Below, piece by piece: positions 1 through 8,201 of a DNA stretch of 64,000 nucleotides (position 1 is the stretch's first letter; each line of letters opens with the position of its first letter). Position numbers and translations under genes: made by a program. This DNA comes from Parasphingopyxis sp. (GTDB lineage: Bacteria > Pseudomonadota > Alphaproteobacteria > Sphingomonadales > Sphingomonadaceae), in contig NZ_JANQNS010000009.1 of the NCBI RefSeq assembly GCF_028279465.1, positions 42,986 through 106,985 on the forward strand. The letters run 5' to 3'. Below the pieces are notes generated by a model. It did no database searches. It was not told the origin of the DNA and saw nothing but the letters and a program-made list of their open reading frames with translations.

Positions 1-501
1 GTTCATGAGGCAGATCGTCAGCGCTTCGATCTCTTCCTCGGCTTTCAGCGTTTCGAGCCGCTCACGCAGCGCCCCTTCATCGATCTGACGCACGACCGAA
101 CCGTCCGCGCCGATCCGTTCGGGCACTTCGATCGTACATTCGAGCGGCGCCATCGGCTGGGGCTTGGGCCATTGGATCCAGGCGGCAAGGCCGCCGGGGA
201 CGAGGCTGCGCGCGATTTGCAGGATGTGCCGATAGCCCTCGGTGACGACGAGGCCGACCCGCGCGATCTTGCCTTCGAGGACCGCATTGGTGGCGACCGT
301 CGTGCCGTGCAGGAAGAGCGAAAGCGATGCCGGATCGATGCCTTCGCGTTCGCAGAGCGTCTTCGCGCCGGTCACCACGGCTTCGGACGGATCGTGCGGG
401 GTCGAGGGGAGCTTGTCGCGGACCGTATGGCCGCTGTCCTCGTCGATGATCAGCAGATCCGTGAAGGTGCCGCCGACATCGCAGCCCAGACGGTAACTCA
501 T
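1..501 (-). CDS. Hydantoinase/oxoprolinase family protein, N-terminal part (cut by window edge)
   Basis: The 167 visible residues begin MSYRLGCDVGGTFTDLL, the glycine-rich ATP-binding start of the HyuA/oxoprolinase N-terminal family, and continue through the typical LFLHGTTVATNAVLEG segment. Proteins of this family are ATP-dependent hydrolases of cyclic amides such as hydantoins, 5-oxoproline or acetone-carboxylation substrates; the substrate cannot be read here. The start at 501 follows a GAGGGG ribosome-binding site. It lies 24 bases after the HMG-CoA-lyase-type gene on the same strand and is probably co-transcribed. The C-terminal two thirds and any HyuB partner lie beyond the left edge. 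Confidence 0.88.
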   Translation of the reverse strand, partial: MSYRLGCDVGGTFTDLLIIDEDSGHTVRDKLPSTPHDPSEAVVTGAKTLCEREGIDPASLSLFLHGTTVATNAVLEGKIARVGLVVTEGYRHILQIARSLVPGGLAAWIQWPKPQPMAPLECTIEVPERIGADGSVVRQIDEGALRERLETLKAEEEIEALTICLMN

Positions 502-525
502 ATGACTGTATCCCCTCTTTGAATT

Positions 526-1431
526 TCAGGCGGCCCGCGCGACGAGCGACGGGAGTTCGCGGCCCATGACGGTCGCGAACCAGCGGTTGCAGGCGATGGC
601 CCTGTCGAGATCGACGCCGGTATCGAAGCCCGATTGCTCTAGCAGATAGACGACGTCTTCGGTCGCGATATTGCCGGTCGCGTTGGGCGCGAACGGACAG
701 CCGCCCAGGCCGCCGAGCGAGGCGTCGATCGTTTCGATCCCGGCCTCGACCGCCGCCCAGGCATTGGCGATGCCGGTGTTGCGCGTGTCGTGCAGATGAG
801 CGCGCAGCGGAATGGACGCGGGTATCGCTTCGCGCACCGCGCCGGCGAGATCCGTCATCTGTTGCGGTACGCCGACGCCGATCGTGTCGGCGATTGCGAT
901 TTCCGCGGGTTCGGCTTCGGCCATCGCCTTTGCCATATCGACTACGCGGCTTTGCGGCACATCGCCTTCGAACGGGCAACCGAACGCCGCCGAGATCGTC
1001 ACCTGCGCGATCATCCCTTCGGCCTTGGCGAAACGGATCATCTCCCGGTTCTCGGCGATACCTTCGGCGATCGTCTGGCCCTGATTCTTCTGCCCGAACG
1101 TGTCGCTGGCGACGACGACGCAGCCCACTTCGTCGACGCCGCGTTTTCCGCCCTCGCGCGTCGCAAGCGTGCGCAGCACGCCGCGCTTGTTCAGGCACAG
1201 CCCGATATAGCTGGCGTCTGCATGGTCGGGCAGGCCGGCGATGACTTCCTCGGCATCGGCCATTTGCGGCACGCGTTTCGGATGGACGAAGCTCGCCACC
1301 TCGAAGCGGCGCAGGCCGGCTTCGTACATCTTCTCGATCAGCGCGATCTTGTCCGCCGTCGAGACGATCTCGGGCTCGTTCTGCAACCCGTCGCGCGGGC
1401 CGACTTCCACCAGGCGAACTTTTTTGGACAC
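526..1431 (-). CDS. Hydroxymethylglutaryl-CoA lyase family protein
   Basis: A 301-residue DRE-TIM metallolyase with the family landmarks in order: VGPRDGLQNE near the start, DTIGVG, HLHDTRNTGIAN, and the HMG-CoA-lyase signature GLGGCPFAPNATGN holding the catalytic cysteine. It should cleave a 3-hydroxy-3-methylglutaryl-CoA-like or citramalyl-CoA-like thioester to acetyl-CoA plus a keto acid; the exact substrate is not fixed by sequence. I chose the GTG at 1431 because the family begins MSKKVRLVEVGPRDG; the only upstream ATG (1512) would run into the divergent gene. The palindrome TTGTATACAA sits only five bases before this start. Confidence 0.9.
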   Translation of the reverse strand: MSKKVRLVEVGPRDGLQNEPEIVSTADKIALIEKMYEAGLRRFEVASFVHPKRVPQMADAEEVIAGLPDHADASYIGLCLNKRGVLRTLATREGGKRGVDEVGCVVVASDTFGQKNQGQTIAEGIAENREMIRFAKAEGMIAQVTISAAFGCPFEGDVPQSRVVDMAKAMAEAEPAEIAIADTIGVGVPQQMTDLAGAVREAIPASIPLRAHLHDTRNTGIANAWAAVEAGIETIDASLGGLGGCPFAPNATGNIATEDVVYLLEQSGFDTGVDLDRAIACNRWFATVMGRELPSLVARAA

Positions 1432-1436
1432 GTGTT

Positions 1437-1446
1437 TTGTATACAA
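1437..1446. promoter_or_regulatory. Candidate GntR operator (TTGTATACAA)
   Basis: This perfect 10-bp palindrome lies in the divergent gap between the HMG-CoA-lyase-type gene and the CoA-transferase gene. The same 10 bases occur at 3956-3965, between the GntR gene and its divergent neighbour. For the rightward gene, TTGTAT at 1437 and TGTATA at 1461 with an 18-base spacer could be the -35 and -10, so the palindrome would overlap the promoter. Assignment to the local GntR is inference. Confidence 0.6.
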
Positions 1447-1496
1447 AGCGGGTATCGGCTTGTATAGCCGCCAGATTGCTGAGGGAGATTTGGGGC

Positions 1497-2678
1497 ATGG
1501 CGAGCGGCGCACTGAACGGGCTCAGACTGATCGAAATGGGCCAGTTGATCGCCGGTCCCTTTTGCGGGCAGCTGATGGCCGATCACGGCGCCGAAGTGAT
1601 CAAGATCGAGCCGCCCAAGATCGGCGATGCGATGCGGGCGTGGGGGCAGGGCATCCCGCTCTGGTTTTCCGTTGTCGCGCGCAACAAGAAATCGATCACG
1701 CTCAATCTGCGCGAGCCGGAAGGGCAGGAAATCGTCAGGAAACTCGCGGCGAAGAGCGATTTCCTGCTGGAAAATTTCCGCCCCGGCACGCTGGAGAAAT
1801 GGAATCTCGGCTGGGACGAACTCCATGCGATCAACGAGGCGCTGATCATGATCCGCGTGTCTGGCTATGGCCAGACCGGGCCCTATTCTGCGCGCGCCGG
1901 TTATGGCGGCATCGGCGAGGCGATGGGCGGCATGCGTTACATTATCGGCGAGCCGGACCGGCCGCCCAGCCGGGCGGGCCTTTCCATCGGCGATTCGCTG
2001 GCCGCGACCTATGCGTGTCTCGGCGCGATGATGGCGCTCAATCACCGGCACAATACGGGCAAGGGGCAGGTCGTCGATTCGGCGATCTACGAAGCCGTAC
2101 TGGCGATGATGGAATCGACGGTGCCCGAATATACGGTGGCCAATCATATCCGCGAACGAACCGGATCGATCCTGCCCAAGGTCGCGCCGTCGAACGTTTA
2201 TCCGACGAAGGATGGCAGCGTGCTGGTTGCCGGCAATCAGGACAGCGTCTGGAAACGCCTGGCGGCAATGATGGGCGTGCCGGAACTCGGCGACGATCCG
2301 CGCTATAACAGCCATATGGCGCGCGGCGAACGCCAGGCCGAGCTCGACGATATGATCGGCGGATGGACGAAAGAGCGAACCAGCGCCGAGGTGCTGGCGC
2401 TTTGCGAAGAGTATGGGGTGCCCGCCGGCAATATCTATCGCGCGCCAGAGATGCTGGACGATCCGCAATTCGCGGCGCGCGAGGCGCTGATCGCGGTCGA
2501 TCATCCGAAACATGAGAATTTCGTCATGCAGAATGTCGCGCCCAAACTGTCCGAAACGCCGGGCAAGGTCGAATGGGTGGGACCTGCGCTCGGCGAGCAT
2601 AACGAGCTCGTCTATGGCGAGCTTTTGGGCATGGATTCGGCTACACGGGCGGGTCTCGAAGAGCGCGGAATCATCTGA
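1497..2678 (+). CDS. CaiB/BaiF (class III) CoA-transferase
   Basis: A 393-residue family III CoA-transferase. It opens with the typical GLRLIEMGQLIAGPFCGQLMADHGAEV segment split around the strand and helix that bind CoA, and keeps the GLSIGDSLAATYA stretch holding the likely catalytic aspartate that forms the mixed anhydride. It would activate an organic acid by moving CoA from another acyl-CoA, so it probably supplies the thioester substrate of the divergent lyase. The ATG at 1497 is preceded by a GAGGGAG ribosome-binding site. The next gene starts two bases after the stop, so the two form an operon. Confidence 0.92.
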   Translation: MASGALNGLRLIEMGQLIAGPFCGQLMADHGAEVIKIEPPKIGDAMRAWGQGIPLWFSVVARNKKSITLNLREPEGQEIVRKLAAKSDFLLENFRPGTLEKWNLGWDELHAINEALIMIRVSGYGQTGPYSARAGYGGIGEAMGGMRYIIGEPDRPPSRAGLSIGDSLAATYACLGAMMALNHRHNTGKGQVVDSAIYEAVLAMMESTVPEYTVANHIRERTGSILPKVAPSNVYPTKDGSVLVAGNQDSVWKRLAAMMGVPELGDDPRYNSHMARGERQAELDDMIGGWTKERTSAEVLALCEEYGVPAGNIYRAPEMLDDPQFAAREALIAVDHPKHENFVMQNVAPKLSETPGKVEWVGPALGEHNELVYGELLGMDSATRAGLEERGII

Positions 2679-2680
2679 CT

Positions 2681-3310
2681 ATGAGCGCGTTGGATGAGGA
2701 TTATGCCAAGGCCGGATTCAACAAGAGTCTGGGCTTTGGCAAACGGCCGGTGTTGCTCGTTATCGATTTCGTCATGGCCTATCTGGAGGCGGATTCGCCG
2801 CTCTATGCGAGTGTGGAAGCGGAACTCGCGGTCAATGAGCGGCTTGTCGCCGCGGCGCGCGATGCCGGTGTGCCGGTTATCTGGACGAACGTGGAGTACG
2901 AACCGGGCGGCGCGGACGGTGGGCATTTCTACCGCAAGATCGCCGCGCTCACGGTTTTCGATCGTGGCAGCCCGTTCGGCGCTTTCCCGCCGAGCCTTCA
3001 GCCGCTGGCCGGGGAGCGGGTCGTCACCAAACAATATCCGAGCGCCTTTTTCGATACCGGCCTCGCGGAAACCTTACGCGGCATGGATGTCGATTGCTGC
3101 GTCATCACCGGGCTGTCGACCTCCGGCTGCGTCCGCGCCTCGGCGCTCGATGCGCTGCAACATGGTTTCATCCCGCTGGTCGTGCCCGAGGCGTGCGGCG
3201 ACCGGGATCAGGCCGTCCACGACGCCAATATCTTCGATCTCAAGGCGAAATATGCCGATATGCTGAGCGTCGAGGAGGCGCTCGCCTATTTCTCGCGCGT
3301 CAGCGACTGA
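2681..3310 (+). CDS. Isochorismatase-family hydrolase (N-carbamoylsarcosine-amidase type)
   Basis: A 209-residue cysteine hydrolase of the isochorismatase superfamily. The presumed catalytic triad is visible as Asp29 (in VIDFVMAY), Lys117 (in VVTKQYPSAFF) and Cys150 (in GLSTSGCVRASALDA). The presence of the cysteine points to an amidohydrolase such as N-carbamoylsarcosine amidase or a ureidoacid hydrolase rather than a true isochorismatase. It follows the CoA-transferase by two bases. The last 25 bases overlap the convergent 3' end of the GntR gene. With a hydantoinase nearby, hydrolysis of an N-carbamoyl or amide intermediate is a reasonable inference. Confidence 0.88.
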   Translation: MSALDEDYAKAGFNKSLGFGKRPVLLVIDFVMAYLEADSPLYASVEAELAVNERLVAAARDAGVPVIWTNVEYEPGGADGGHFYRKIAALTVFDRGSPFGAFPPSLQPLAGERVVTKQYPSAFFDTGLAETLRGMDVDCCVITGLSTSGCVRASALDALQHGFIPLVVPEACGDRDQAVHDANIFDLKAKYADMLSVEEALAYFSRVSD

Positions 3311-3927
3311 GCGGCCGCCTCGAACACATGGAAGGCGCGCCGGATATGGCTCGTCATGACAGAACGCGCCCATTCTGCATCGCCGCGTTCGATCGCGTCG
3401 ACCAGCTCGCGATGTTCGGCGAGGCTGCGCTCGAACTGGCCGGCATCATAGTTGCGCGCCGTGCGATGGACGATCGGCTGGCTGACGAGCCGGGAGAGCA
3501 TCGTTGCCAGCCGCTCCGAACCGGCCCCGGCCAGAACCTCGGCGTGAAAATCGGCATTATGATCGAGAAAAGCCTCCACATCGCGGGGGTCGCCCGCATC
3601 GTCGACGATCGCGCGGAGGCGCGCGGCCAGGGCAGGGCCGCCGATAGTCGCGGCGCGGGCCGCGACATGGCCTTCCAGCATGGCCCGCAGGGTGAATATC
3701 TCGTCGATATCCTCGACCGACTGGTCGGCGACGAAGCTGCGCTGGCTGTCGCTGCGCGTGACGAAGAACTCGGCTTCGAGGCGTCGGAGTGCGTCGCGGA
3801 TCGGCGTGCGCGATACGCCGATACGCTCGGCCAATTCTTCTTCTTTCAGCTGCTCGCCGGCGGCCAGGACGCCGTCCAGGATCAGCGATCGGATGCCCAT
3901 ATAGGCTTTATCGGCTGCACTCGACAT
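3286..3927 (-). CDS. GntR-family transcriptional regulator (FCD type)
   Basis: A 213-residue regulator with an N-terminal winged helix-turn-helix (about residues 8-68, including LAERIGVSRTPIRDALRRL) and an all-helical C-terminal FCD ligand domain with the metal-binding pattern DHNADFH ... EHRELVDAI ... HIRRAF. Such proteins respond to small acids and repress catabolic operons. The start MSSAADKAY at 3927 matches family length; the longer frame upstream is not GntR-like. The gene is divergent from the racemase-fold gene, and the palindrome TTGTATACAA lies 28 bases upstream of its start, as expected for autoregulation. Confidence 0.93.
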   Translation of the reverse strand: MSSAADKAYMGIRSLILDGVLAAGEQLKEEELAERIGVSRTPIRDALRRLEAEFFVTRSDSQRSFVADQSVEDIDEIFTLRAMLEGHVAARAATIGGPALAARLRAIVDDAGDPRDVEAFLDHNADFHAEVLAGAGSERLATMLSRLVSQPIVHRTARNYDAGQFERSLAEHRELVDAIERGDAEWARSVMTSHIRRAFHVFEAAAQSLTREK

Positions 3928-3955
3928 CAATCGCCTGTTTCCCTTTCCGGAAAAA

Positions 3956-3965
3956 TTGTATACAA
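3956..3965. promoter_or_regulatory. Candidate GntR operator, second copy (TTGTATACAA)
   Basis: An exact copy of the 10-bp palindrome seen at 1437, placed in the 100-base divergent gap between the GntR gene (leftward) and the racemase-fold gene (rightward). FCD-type GntR proteins bind short palindromes of this form as dimers, commonly near their own promoter. Confidence 0.62.
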
Positions 3966-4027
3966 AATGGGTCTGCCCGCCTAGACGATAAGCGAAATAG
4001 CGCAAAGCGGGACACAAAGGGAGGCTT

Positions 4028-4762
4028 ATGCACCGGATCAAGGTCATCGTTCCGATACCGATGGACGAGGCGGGCGTGGCGAACCGCGCCGAGCAGCTGC
4101 CGCCGCCGCTCGTCCGCGATGGGTTCGAGCCGGTGTTCGAGGCCGTGAGCTGGGGCGCAGCGCTCGGCGACAGTTATCACGACATGCTGCTGATGGACTG
4201 GACGGTGTTCCAGGCCGGCATCAAGGCGGAAGAAGAGGGCTATGCCGGCGTGCTGATCGACACGGTCAGCGATTCCGGACTGCGCGCGCTCAGATCGCGC
4301 CTGTCGATCCCGGTCGCCGGGCCCGGCGAGAGCGCCTTTTACGCCGCCTGTATGATGGGCAAAAAGTTTTCCATTCTGACGATGTGGGACGAATGGTTCC
4401 CGCTCTACGAAAAGACGATCACCGAATATGGCCTCGAAAAGCGTCTGGCCTCGATGCGCTCCATCGATACGCGCCCCGACGTCACCGAACTGCTGGCGGG
4501 CAAGGAAGAGGTGATCTTCGGCAAGCTCGAAGAGGCCGCGACCCGCTGTATCGAGGAGGATCGCGCCGATGTGATCGTGCTCGGCTCGACGACGATGCAC
4601 CAGTCGGCCGCGCATCTCGATTCCGTGCTGCCAATCCCGGTGATCAACCCCGGCGTCGTCGCCTACAAGATGCTCGAAACGTTCGTCGAGCTTGGCCTGA
4701 CGCATAGCAAGAAGGCTTTCCCCACGCCCGAAGTGCCCAAAGACGCGGAGATAACGGCATGA
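4028..4762 (+). CDS. Asp/Glu racemase-fold protein lacking both catalytic cysteines
   Basis: A 244-residue member of the Asp/Glu/hydantoin racemase superfamily, recognisable from the N-terminal RIKVIVPIPMDEAG and the two half-site motifs. In hydantoin racemases the motifs carry one cysteine each (CxxDPGL and LGCxxM). Here they read DTVSDSGL and LGSTTMH, so the positions are Thr79 and Ser187. A classical two-cysteine racemase mechanism is therefore unlikely; a lyase, isomerase or decarboxylase role is possible. Its stop overlaps the next gene's start (ATGA), so the two are translationally coupled. It is preceded by the putative GntR operator. Confidence 0.82.
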   Translation: MHRIKVIVPIPMDEAGVANRAEQLPPPLVRDGFEPVFEAVSWGAALGDSYHDMLLMDWTVFQAGIKAEEEGYAGVLIDTVSDSGLRALRSRLSIPVAGPGESAFYAACMMGKKFSILTMWDEWFPLYEKTITEYGLEKRLASMRSIDTRPDVTELLAGKEEVIFGKLEEAATRCIEEDRADVIVLGSTTMHQSAAHLDSVLPIPVINPGVVAYKMLETFVELGLTHSKKAFPTPEVPKDAEITA

Positions 4763-5148
4763 GCAATCCCTATCCCTATTATGTCGATATCGTCACGAAG
4801 CGCTATTTCGATGGCGTCGACAATAAGCGCATGGATCAGGTGCTCGACTGTTTCCATGAAGACGCCGTTCTCCACGAGATGACATCGGACACCAAGCATA
4901 ACGGGATCGATGCGATCCGGGCAATGTTCGAGGGGCTATTCTCGACGAACGGTCGCATCTGGCACGGCAATTTCGTCCATACGGCTGATCCCGAAACCAA
5001 TTCCGTCTGTTCACAGTTCACCGTTGAGATCGAACCGAACGAGCTGGGCGAGGAACTGATCTACCAGAATTGCAACCGCTTCTATCTGAAGGGCGACAAG
5101 TTCCAGACCGTGTTCGTCTACATGAGCGGCGACAATCTGCTGAAATAG
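4759..5148 (+). CDS. NTF2-like / SnoaL-type protein, first of a tandem pair
   Basis: A 129-residue single-domain protein of the NTF2-like cone fold. It contains the family pattern YFDGVDNKRMDQVLDCFHEDAVLHE near the N-terminus (in two parts), then GIDAIRAMFEGLF and a C-terminal GDKFQTVFVYMSGDN. Members include SnoaL cyclases, dehydratases, ketosteroid isomerases and ring-hydroxylating dioxygenase beta subunits, so activity cannot be assigned. It overlaps the racemase-fold gene by four bases and is followed 13 bases later by a paralogue with the same YVYMSG ending. Confidence 0.82.
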   Translation: MSNPYPYYVDIVTKRYFDGVDNKRMDQVLDCFHEDAVLHEMTSDTKHNGIDAIRAMFEGLFSTNGRIWHGNFVHTADPETNSVCSQFTVEIEPNELGEELIYQNCNRFYLKGDKFQTVFVYMSGDNLLK

Positions 5149-5161
5149 GGGAGCGCAAGCG

Positions 5162-5560
5162 ATGCAATATCCGAGCACATTAAACCGCGACGAGCTGATC
5201 GAACTCGCGACGAAGACCTATTTCGGCAATGTCGATGCGAAGAATATGGAAGCGACGCTCGACTGCTTTCACGATACAGCGCTCTTCACGATTCAGACCG
5301 ACCATACGACCCATGAGGGCAAGGCCGGCATCCGCGAAATGTTCGAGACCTTCTTCGGCAGCTACGAAACCATCGTCCATCAGGATTTCAATTGCACGGT
5401 CGATGAGAAGAACGGCCGGATCGCGGCCTCGTTCGAGGCCGTCCTGACCGACGAAAATGGCGAGGTCACGCGGCTCTACAACACCAATTTCTGGCGCGTC
5501 CGGGGCGACAAGTTCCAGGAAGTGTACGTCTATATGAGCGGGGCCAACGTCCTCGTCTGA
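5162..5560 (+). CDS. NTF2-like / SnoaL-type protein, second of a tandem pair
   Basis: A 132-residue NTF2-fold protein clearly paralogous to its upstream neighbour: both share a YF.xVD.K.M...LDCFH block and end in GDKFQ.V.VYMSG.N. The pocket residues differ (HDTALFTIQTDHTTHEG here, HEDAVLHEMTSDTKHNG there), so the copies may act on different substrates or form a heterodimer. An AGGGGAGCG ribosome-binding site precedes the ATG. It lies 34 bases ahead of the TonB-dependent receptor gene, with no terminator between, so the whole run from 4028 to 8126 could be one operon. Confidence 0.82.
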   Translation: MQYPSTLNRDELIELATKTYFGNVDAKNMEATLDCFHDTALFTIQTDHTTHEGKAGIREMFETFFGSYETIVHQDFNCTVDEKNGRIAASFEAVLTDENGEVTRLYNTNFWRVRGDKFQEVYVYMSGANVLV

Positions 5561-5594
5561 CACGGCAAGAATAAGAAAGAACAGGGAGACTATC

Positions 5595-8126
5595 ATGTTC
5601 AATCGGATCGCACCGACGCTGCTCGCAGCCACGGCGGGCATGGCCATCGCGACCTCCGCCCAGGCGCAGACCACGGGCGGCGGAGCAGGCGCAAGCAGCA
5701 GCACCGGCAATGCGCCGATCATCGTGACCGCGCGCCGCCAGGATGAAGCCTTGTCCGATGTCCCGGCGTCGATCACCGTGTTCACCGAAGACCAGCTCCA
5801 GACGCAGAATATCCGCCGCGCCGAGGACTTTATCGGCCTGACGCCGGGCGTGACGATCGTAACCAATACGGCGGAAGCCGGCGACAGCCAGATCAATATT
5901 CGCGGCATCAACGGGACGCGGGACGCGGAAAGCTCCGTCGCGCTCGTCGTCGACGGTATCCTGCGCACCAATACGGCCGCGCTCAATCAGGACCAGGGCA
6001 CGCTGCGACAGGTTGAAATCCTCAAAGGTCCGCAGGGCGCACTGTACGGCCGCAACGCCGCGGCCGGCGCCATCGTCATCACGACCGTCCGCCCGTCCGA
6101 TGTGCTCGAGGGCAGCGTGCGGGGCAGCTATGGCAGCCAGGATACATGGGAGGCCAATGGCTATATCGCCGGGCCGCTGACTGACGGGCTCGGCTTCGTC
6201 CTGTCCGCTGACTATCGGTCGACCGACGGATTTTTCGAGAACATCTTCCTCAATAACCGCAACGTCGTGGACGATCAGGAGGTGTGGAACGTCAATGGCC
6301 GTCTGATCGCCGAACTTGGCCCGGATACGGAGCTCGATTTCAAGATCCGCTATGGCGAGCTGCGCGGGGCATCGATCAACTTCAACGCGGCCTTCCACCT
6401 GCCCAATTTCGCCGGCGCGAACCCGGCCTTTTTCGCCGATGTCGACGATCATGAGTATCGCTATTACAGCAATATCCGGCCCACCAACTCGCAGGATACG
6501 CTCGAAGCGTCGATCAAGCTCGAACATGATTTCGGCAATATGCAGCTCACGGCCTGGGCGCTCTATTCGAACATCGAAAACGCCCTGACCGCAGACGGCA
6601 CGTCGGCCGACTTCGCGCGCTATATCTCAGCGGCGCTATCGCCCGTGCCGATCAGCGCGACATCGACAGCCGTCTCCGATGCCTGTTTTGCGAGCACGGC
6701 GGCGCTGACCGGCTTCCCGGTCAACCAGCCCGGCTTTATCGGCCAAGTACCGATCCCCTTCATCTTCGCGCCCGCAACCGGCTCGACCTTCGGCCCCTAT
6801 TCGCCGACGACCTGTGACGGGACGCAATATCAGATCCGCGATCAGGAAGATTTCAGCGTCGAAGTCCGGCTTTCGTCGAGCGACGGTCCGGTCGATTGGC
6901 AGCTGGGTGCCTATTATCTCCATATCGACCGGCAGGTCGGGGTGAGCCTTGGCGCCGATCTCGGCCAGGGCATTACCCGCCAGTTGTTCAACGCGCCCGG
7001 CAGCGCCAACCCGACATCGCAGCTCTTCCACGACGACTTCTCGACCGACGTGTTCGCCGCTTTCGGCTCGGTCGAAGCCGAAGTCACGAGTCGGCTGACT
7101 CTGGGCGCGGCGGTGCGCTACGATGTCGAGGAACGCAGCGTCGAAAATCTCGTGCCGAACGTGCTGGACCCGATCACGGGGGGGCCGATCAATCCGGGCC
7201 AGGCCTTCGGTCCGATCCAGCCGCAGGATGCGAGCTTCGATCAGATCCAGCCGCGCCTCAGCCTTAACTATGCGCTGACCGACGAGATCAATTTCTACGC
7301 GACCTGGGGCATCGGCTTCAAATCGGGCGGGTTCAACAATCAGGGTTCCGCCGCCATTGTCGATCAGAATTTCAACCAGTTTCTCGGAACCAACATCCTG
7401 ATCCAGGATCAATTCAACCGCGAGCGGTCGAGCGCGTTCGAAGTCGGTCTTCGTGGATCGTCGGGCCCGTGGACCTTCGATCTCGCCGGTTATTATACCG
7501 AGATCGACGATATGCAGTTCTTCGAATTCTTCGTCGGACCGTTCGGCCTGTTGCGCGTCGTCTCGAACATCGACGAAGTCGAAGTGCTCGGTCTCGAATT
7601 CAACACCAATGTCGAAATCGTGCCCGGCTGGGACGTCTTCGGTTCGTTCAACTGGACCGACTCCGAGATCAAGGCGAATAGCTCGCGGCCGAACACCGTA
7701 GGCAATGAATCGCCCTACACGCCCGACTATACGATCAATATCGGCAGTCAGGTCGTCGCGCCGATCCACCGCGATTTCGATCTGCTCGTGCGCGGCGATT
7801 ACCGCATCGTCGGGCCGACCTGGTTCCATACTGTGCAGGATCAAGTGACGCCGACGCTCTTCTCGGGCCTGTTGCCGGGCTCGGCGCTGATGCTGCCGGC
7901 GTTCGTCGGCGATGCCGATTATAGTGCGGCGCAGCGCAACAGTTATTCGGTCTTCAACTTCCGTGCGGGTTTCCAAAGCGATCGCTGGAGCCTGATGTTC
8001 TTTGCCGAAAACCTGTTCGACGAGGAATATCCGGCCGAGGTAATTCCCGCGATCGAATTCGGCGGCTCGTTCATCTCGCCGGGACCGCGCCGCATCATCG
8101 GTGTTGAAGCTGGGTTTAATTTCTAG
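5595..8126 (+). CDS. TonB-dependent outer-membrane receptor
   Basis: An 843-residue receptor with a signal peptide (about 25 residues, ending TSAQAQ), a short extension with a TonB-box-like IIVTARR, an N-terminal plug (EDQLQTQNIRRAEDF, QINIRGINGTRD, VEILKGPQGALYGRNAAAGAI) and a C-terminal 22-stranded beta barrel ending in aromatic F. It should bind an extracellular ligand and import it using TonB energy. Its position at the end of a catabolic operon suggests that it takes up the substrate of that pathway. An AGGGAG ribosome-binding site precedes the ATG. A strong terminator follows at 8154. Confidence 0.95.
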   Translation: MFNRIAPTLLAATAGMAIATSAQAQTTGGGAGASSSTGNAPIIVTARRQDEALSDVPASITVFTEDQLQTQNIRRAEDFIGLTPGVTIVTNTAEAGDSQINIRGINGTRDAESSVALVVDGILRTNTAALNQDQGTLRQVEILKGPQGALYGRNAAAGAIVITTVRPSDVLEGSVRGSYGSQDTWEANGYIAGPLTDGLGFVLSADYRSTDGFFENIFLNNRNVVDDQEVWNVNGRLIAELGPDTELDFKIRYGELRGASINFNAAFHLPNFAGANPAFFADVDDHEYRYYSNIRPTNSQDTLEASIKLEHDFGNMQLTAWALYSNIENALTADGTSADFARYISAALSPVPISATSTAVSDACFASTAALTGFPVNQPGFIGQVPIPFIFAPATGSTFGPYSPTTCDGTQYQIRDQEDFSVEVRLSSSDGPVDWQLGAYYLHIDRQVGVSLGADLGQGITRQLFNAPGSANPTSQLFHDDFSTDVFAAFGSVEAEVTSRLTLGAAVRYDVEERSVENLVPNVLDPITGGPINPGQAFGPIQPQDASFDQIQPRLSLNYALTDEINFYATWGIGFKSGGFNNQGSAAIVDQNFNQFLGTNILIQDQFNRERSSAFEVGLRGSSGPWTFDLAGYYTEIDDMQFFEFFVGPFGLLRVVSNIDEVEVLGLEFNTNVEIVPGWDVFGSFNWTDSEIKANSSRPNTVGNESPYTPDYTINIGSQVVAPIHRDFDLLVRGDYRIVGPTWFHTVQDQVTPTLFSGLLPGSALMLPAFVGDADYSAAQRNSYSVFNFRAGFQSDRWSLMFFAENLFDEEYPAEVIPAIEFGGSFISPGPRRIIGVEAGFNF

Positions 8127-8153
8127 AAGAAAAAAAGCGGACGCCATAGATAC

Positions 8154-8187
8154 AAAGGCGGGCGGCGCTATGCCGTCCGCCTTTTTT
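8154..8187 (+). terminator. Rho-independent terminator after the TonB-dependent receptor
   Basis: A GC-rich hairpin (AAAGGCGGGCGGC, five-base loop, GCCGTCCGCCTTT, one G-T pair) is followed by a run of T on the plus strand. It ends the rightward operon just before the 3' end of the convergent acyl-CoA dehydrogenase gene. Confidence 0.85.
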
Positions 8188-8201
8188 GCACCCGGCTGAT
8201 C

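Noticed and set aside
77..1498. Leftward 473-codon frame across the lyase and hydantoinase genes
   Set aside because: It is an Arg-rich alternative frame of two clearly identified genes.
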